Positions 62,972 through 64,000 of a DNA stretch of 64,000 bases are shown here, piece after piece. Every line of letters begins with the position of its first letter. The stretch's first letter is position 1. The notes below the pieces were generated by a model. It was not told where the DNA came from, searched no databases, and worked only from the letters and a program-made list of their open reading frames with translations. The stretch spans positions 1,803,501-1,867,500 of the forward strand of contig NZ_CP040106.1 in the NCBI RefSeq assembly GCF_005281475.1. Direction: 5' to 3'. Both the position numbers and the translations under genes were made by a program. This stretch comes from Echinicola rosea. GTDB lineage: Bacteria; Bacteroidota; Bacteroidia; Cytophagales; Cyclobacteriaceae.

Positions 62972-64000
62972 ATGGAAATACATGAAATACTTCAACCGCT
63001 GGATTTTGCAGTGGTTGGTCTCTACTTGATCACCCTGATAGGCATCGGCTACTGGGTAAGCTTTAAGAAAAAGAGAGATGCCAATGAGAACCTGTTTTTG
63101 GCAGGCAATACCTTAGGCTGGCCGAGCATAGGCTTCACCATGTGGGGAACCAATGTGGGGCCCTCCATGCTGATCGCTTCAGCGAGTATTGGCTATACCA
63201 CGGGCGTGGTAGCGGGGAATTTTGCTTGGTATGCGTTCATCTTTATTTTCTTACTGGCCGTAGTCTTTGCGCCACGCTATTTGGGTGCTCGGGTGCAGAC
63301 ACTTCCAGAGTTTATGGGGAAGCGTTTTGGCAATTCTACCCAAAATATACTGGCTTGGTACACAATCGTTACCGTGCTGATAAGTTGGCTTTCCCTGACG
63401 CTCTTTGCAGGGGGGATTTTGATTCGGCAGATTCTGGACTTACCCCTTTGGCTTTCGGTGATCATCCTGATACTTATTGCCGCTTTTTTCACCATTGCGG
63501 GAGGACTGAAGGCCATTGCCTACACCAATGTGTTTCAGATGGTGTTGTTGATATTGGTTTCCTTGGTGCTTACGCTTACGGGGCTGTACAAAGTCGGAGG
63601 AATTGGTGAACTCATTGCCCAGACACCTGGGGAATACTGGAACTTGTTGTTGCCGGCCGATGATCCTAATTATCCTTGGATTGCGATTGCGTTGGGCTAT
63701 CCGGTGATGGGGGTGTGGTTTTGGTGTACTGACCAGTCCATGGTGCAGTCTGTTTTGGGGGCTAAAAACCTAAAAGAGGGTCAATTGGGAGCCAATTTTA
63801 CCGGATGGTTGAAAATCTTGGACGTGGCCTTATTCATTATTCCGGGGATCATTTGTTTTGTGTTGTTTCCAGACTTGGACAATCCCGATGAAGCCTATAT
63901 GACCATGGTGACCAAGCTGTTTCCAGTAGGGATGACCGGGCTGGTCATGGCGGTGCTGATCGCCGCATTGGTGAGTACGATTGATTCGGCACTGAATGCC
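62972..64000 (+). CDS. SSS-family sodium:sugar symporter, 3' end outside the window
   Basis: 343 codons are visible from ATG 62972 with no stop before the window end, so the gene is partial on the right. The family is normally about 500-560 aa. Hydrophobic segments include FAVVGLYLITLIGIGYWV, FAWYAFIFIFLLAVVFAP, LSVIILILIAAFFTIAGGL, VFQMVLLILVSLVLTLTGLY and LTGLVMAVLIAALVSTIDS. Signature pieces of the SGLT group: NLFLAGNTLGWPSIGFTMWGTNVGPSMLI, ARVQTLPEFMGKRF, FTIAGGLKAIAYTNVFQM, WFWCTDQSMVQSVLGAKN, and ALVSTIDSALNA at the edge. Inner membrane. It probably imports the sugar that GH31 and the oxidoreductases then process. Confidence 0.93.
   Translation, partial: MEIHEILQPLDFAVVGLYLITLIGIGYWVSFKKKRDANENLFLAGNTLGWPSIGFTMWGTNVGPSMLIASASIGYTTGVVAGNFAWYAFIFIFLLAVVFAPRYLGARVQTLPEFMGKRFGNSTQNILAWYTIVTVLISWLSLTLFAGGILIRQILDLPLWLSVIILILIAAFFTIAGGLKAIAYTNVFQMVLLILVSLVLTLTGLYKVGGIGELIAQTPGEYWNLLLPADDPNYPWIAIALGYPVMGVWFWCTDQSMVQSVLGAKNLKEGQLGANFTGWLKILDVALFIIPGIICFVLFPDLDNPDEAYMTMVTKLFPVGMTGLVMAVLIAALVSTIDSALNA

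Noticed and set aside
63142..63609. 155-codon plus-strand frame near the right edge
   Set aside because: Out of frame inside the SSS symporter gene, whose own frame is open from 62972 to the window end and shows the family motifs.
1..64000. rRNA, tRNA, riboswitch or prophage genes
   Set aside because: None recognised by eye on either strand. A covariance-model scan would be needed to exclude small RNAs fully.

Overview
The window comes from a Bacteroidota chromosome, most likely family Cyclobacteriaceae (an Echinicola- or Cyclobacterium-like marine polysaccharide degrader; the genus is a guess). The evidence is four SusC/SusD pairs, many lipoproteins with short lipobox signals, A-rich leaders in place of Shine-Dalgarno sites, PKD and fasciclin (FAS1) surface proteins, and a dense set of glycan-active enzymes. 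I see no rRNA, tRNA, CRISPR array or prophage. The last gene runs off the right edge.

Layout. (1) 387-1871: a PKD lipoprotein. (2) 2928-18129: a seven-gene, 15-kb run on the plus strand, FAS1 - SusC - SusD - FAS1 - FAS1 - SusC - SusD, with gaps of at most about 40 bp and no enzyme inside. (3) 18306-30446: rhamnogalacturonan-I (RG-I) degradation. A previously easy-to-miss 58-aa membrane protein is coupled to a PL11 endolyase, followed by DUF4861, DUF6250, a PL26-type exolyase, a CE12 acetylesterase and a GH51 arabinofuranosidase. (4) 30533-31432: a REP-associated tyrosine transposase (RAYT) bracketed by two direct copies of a four-hairpin cassette. (5) 31620-43153: a BNR/sialidase-like lipoprotein, a Tat-exported sugar isomerase-like protein, a large GH67/GH20-like lipoprotein and two GH2 enzymes. 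(6) 43419-45106, minus strand: a DUF998 membrane protein and an AraC-type regulator. (7) 45327-56118: two SusC/SusD pairs with related SusC starts (MNPKLL) and an identical 24-bp near-palindromic element upstream of each. (8) 56438-64000: a GH141-like beta-helix protein, then a predicted operon of cytoplasmic GH31, Gfo/Idh/MocA oxidoreductase, phytanoyl-CoA-dioxygenase-like oxygenase and an SSS sugar symporter (cut by the window edge).

How it may work together (inference). SusCD pairs, with FAS1 lipoproteins possibly acting as surface glycan-binding proteins, import pectic oligosaccharides. PL11 and PL26 cut the RG-I backbone, CE12 deacetylates it, and GH51 and GH2 remove arabinan and galactan side chains. 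The 45-64 kb block looks like a separate locus for a fucose/xylose-type glycan: outer-membrane import, periplasmic beta-helix enzyme, inner-membrane symporter, cytoplasmic alpha-xylosidase-like GH31, then oxidation by Gfo/Idh and an Fe(II)/2-oxoglutarate oxygenase. The AraC gene is the only transcription regulator seen.

The non-coding DNA is rich in structured repeats: a 173-bp MITE-like element (two full copies, one truncated, one fragment), a second 250-300 bp repeat present in inverted copies next to it, many palindromes with the core ATTTGTAAT, and several other hairpin families. These gather in the intergenic islands at 1872-2927, 27350-28466 and 50039-51530.
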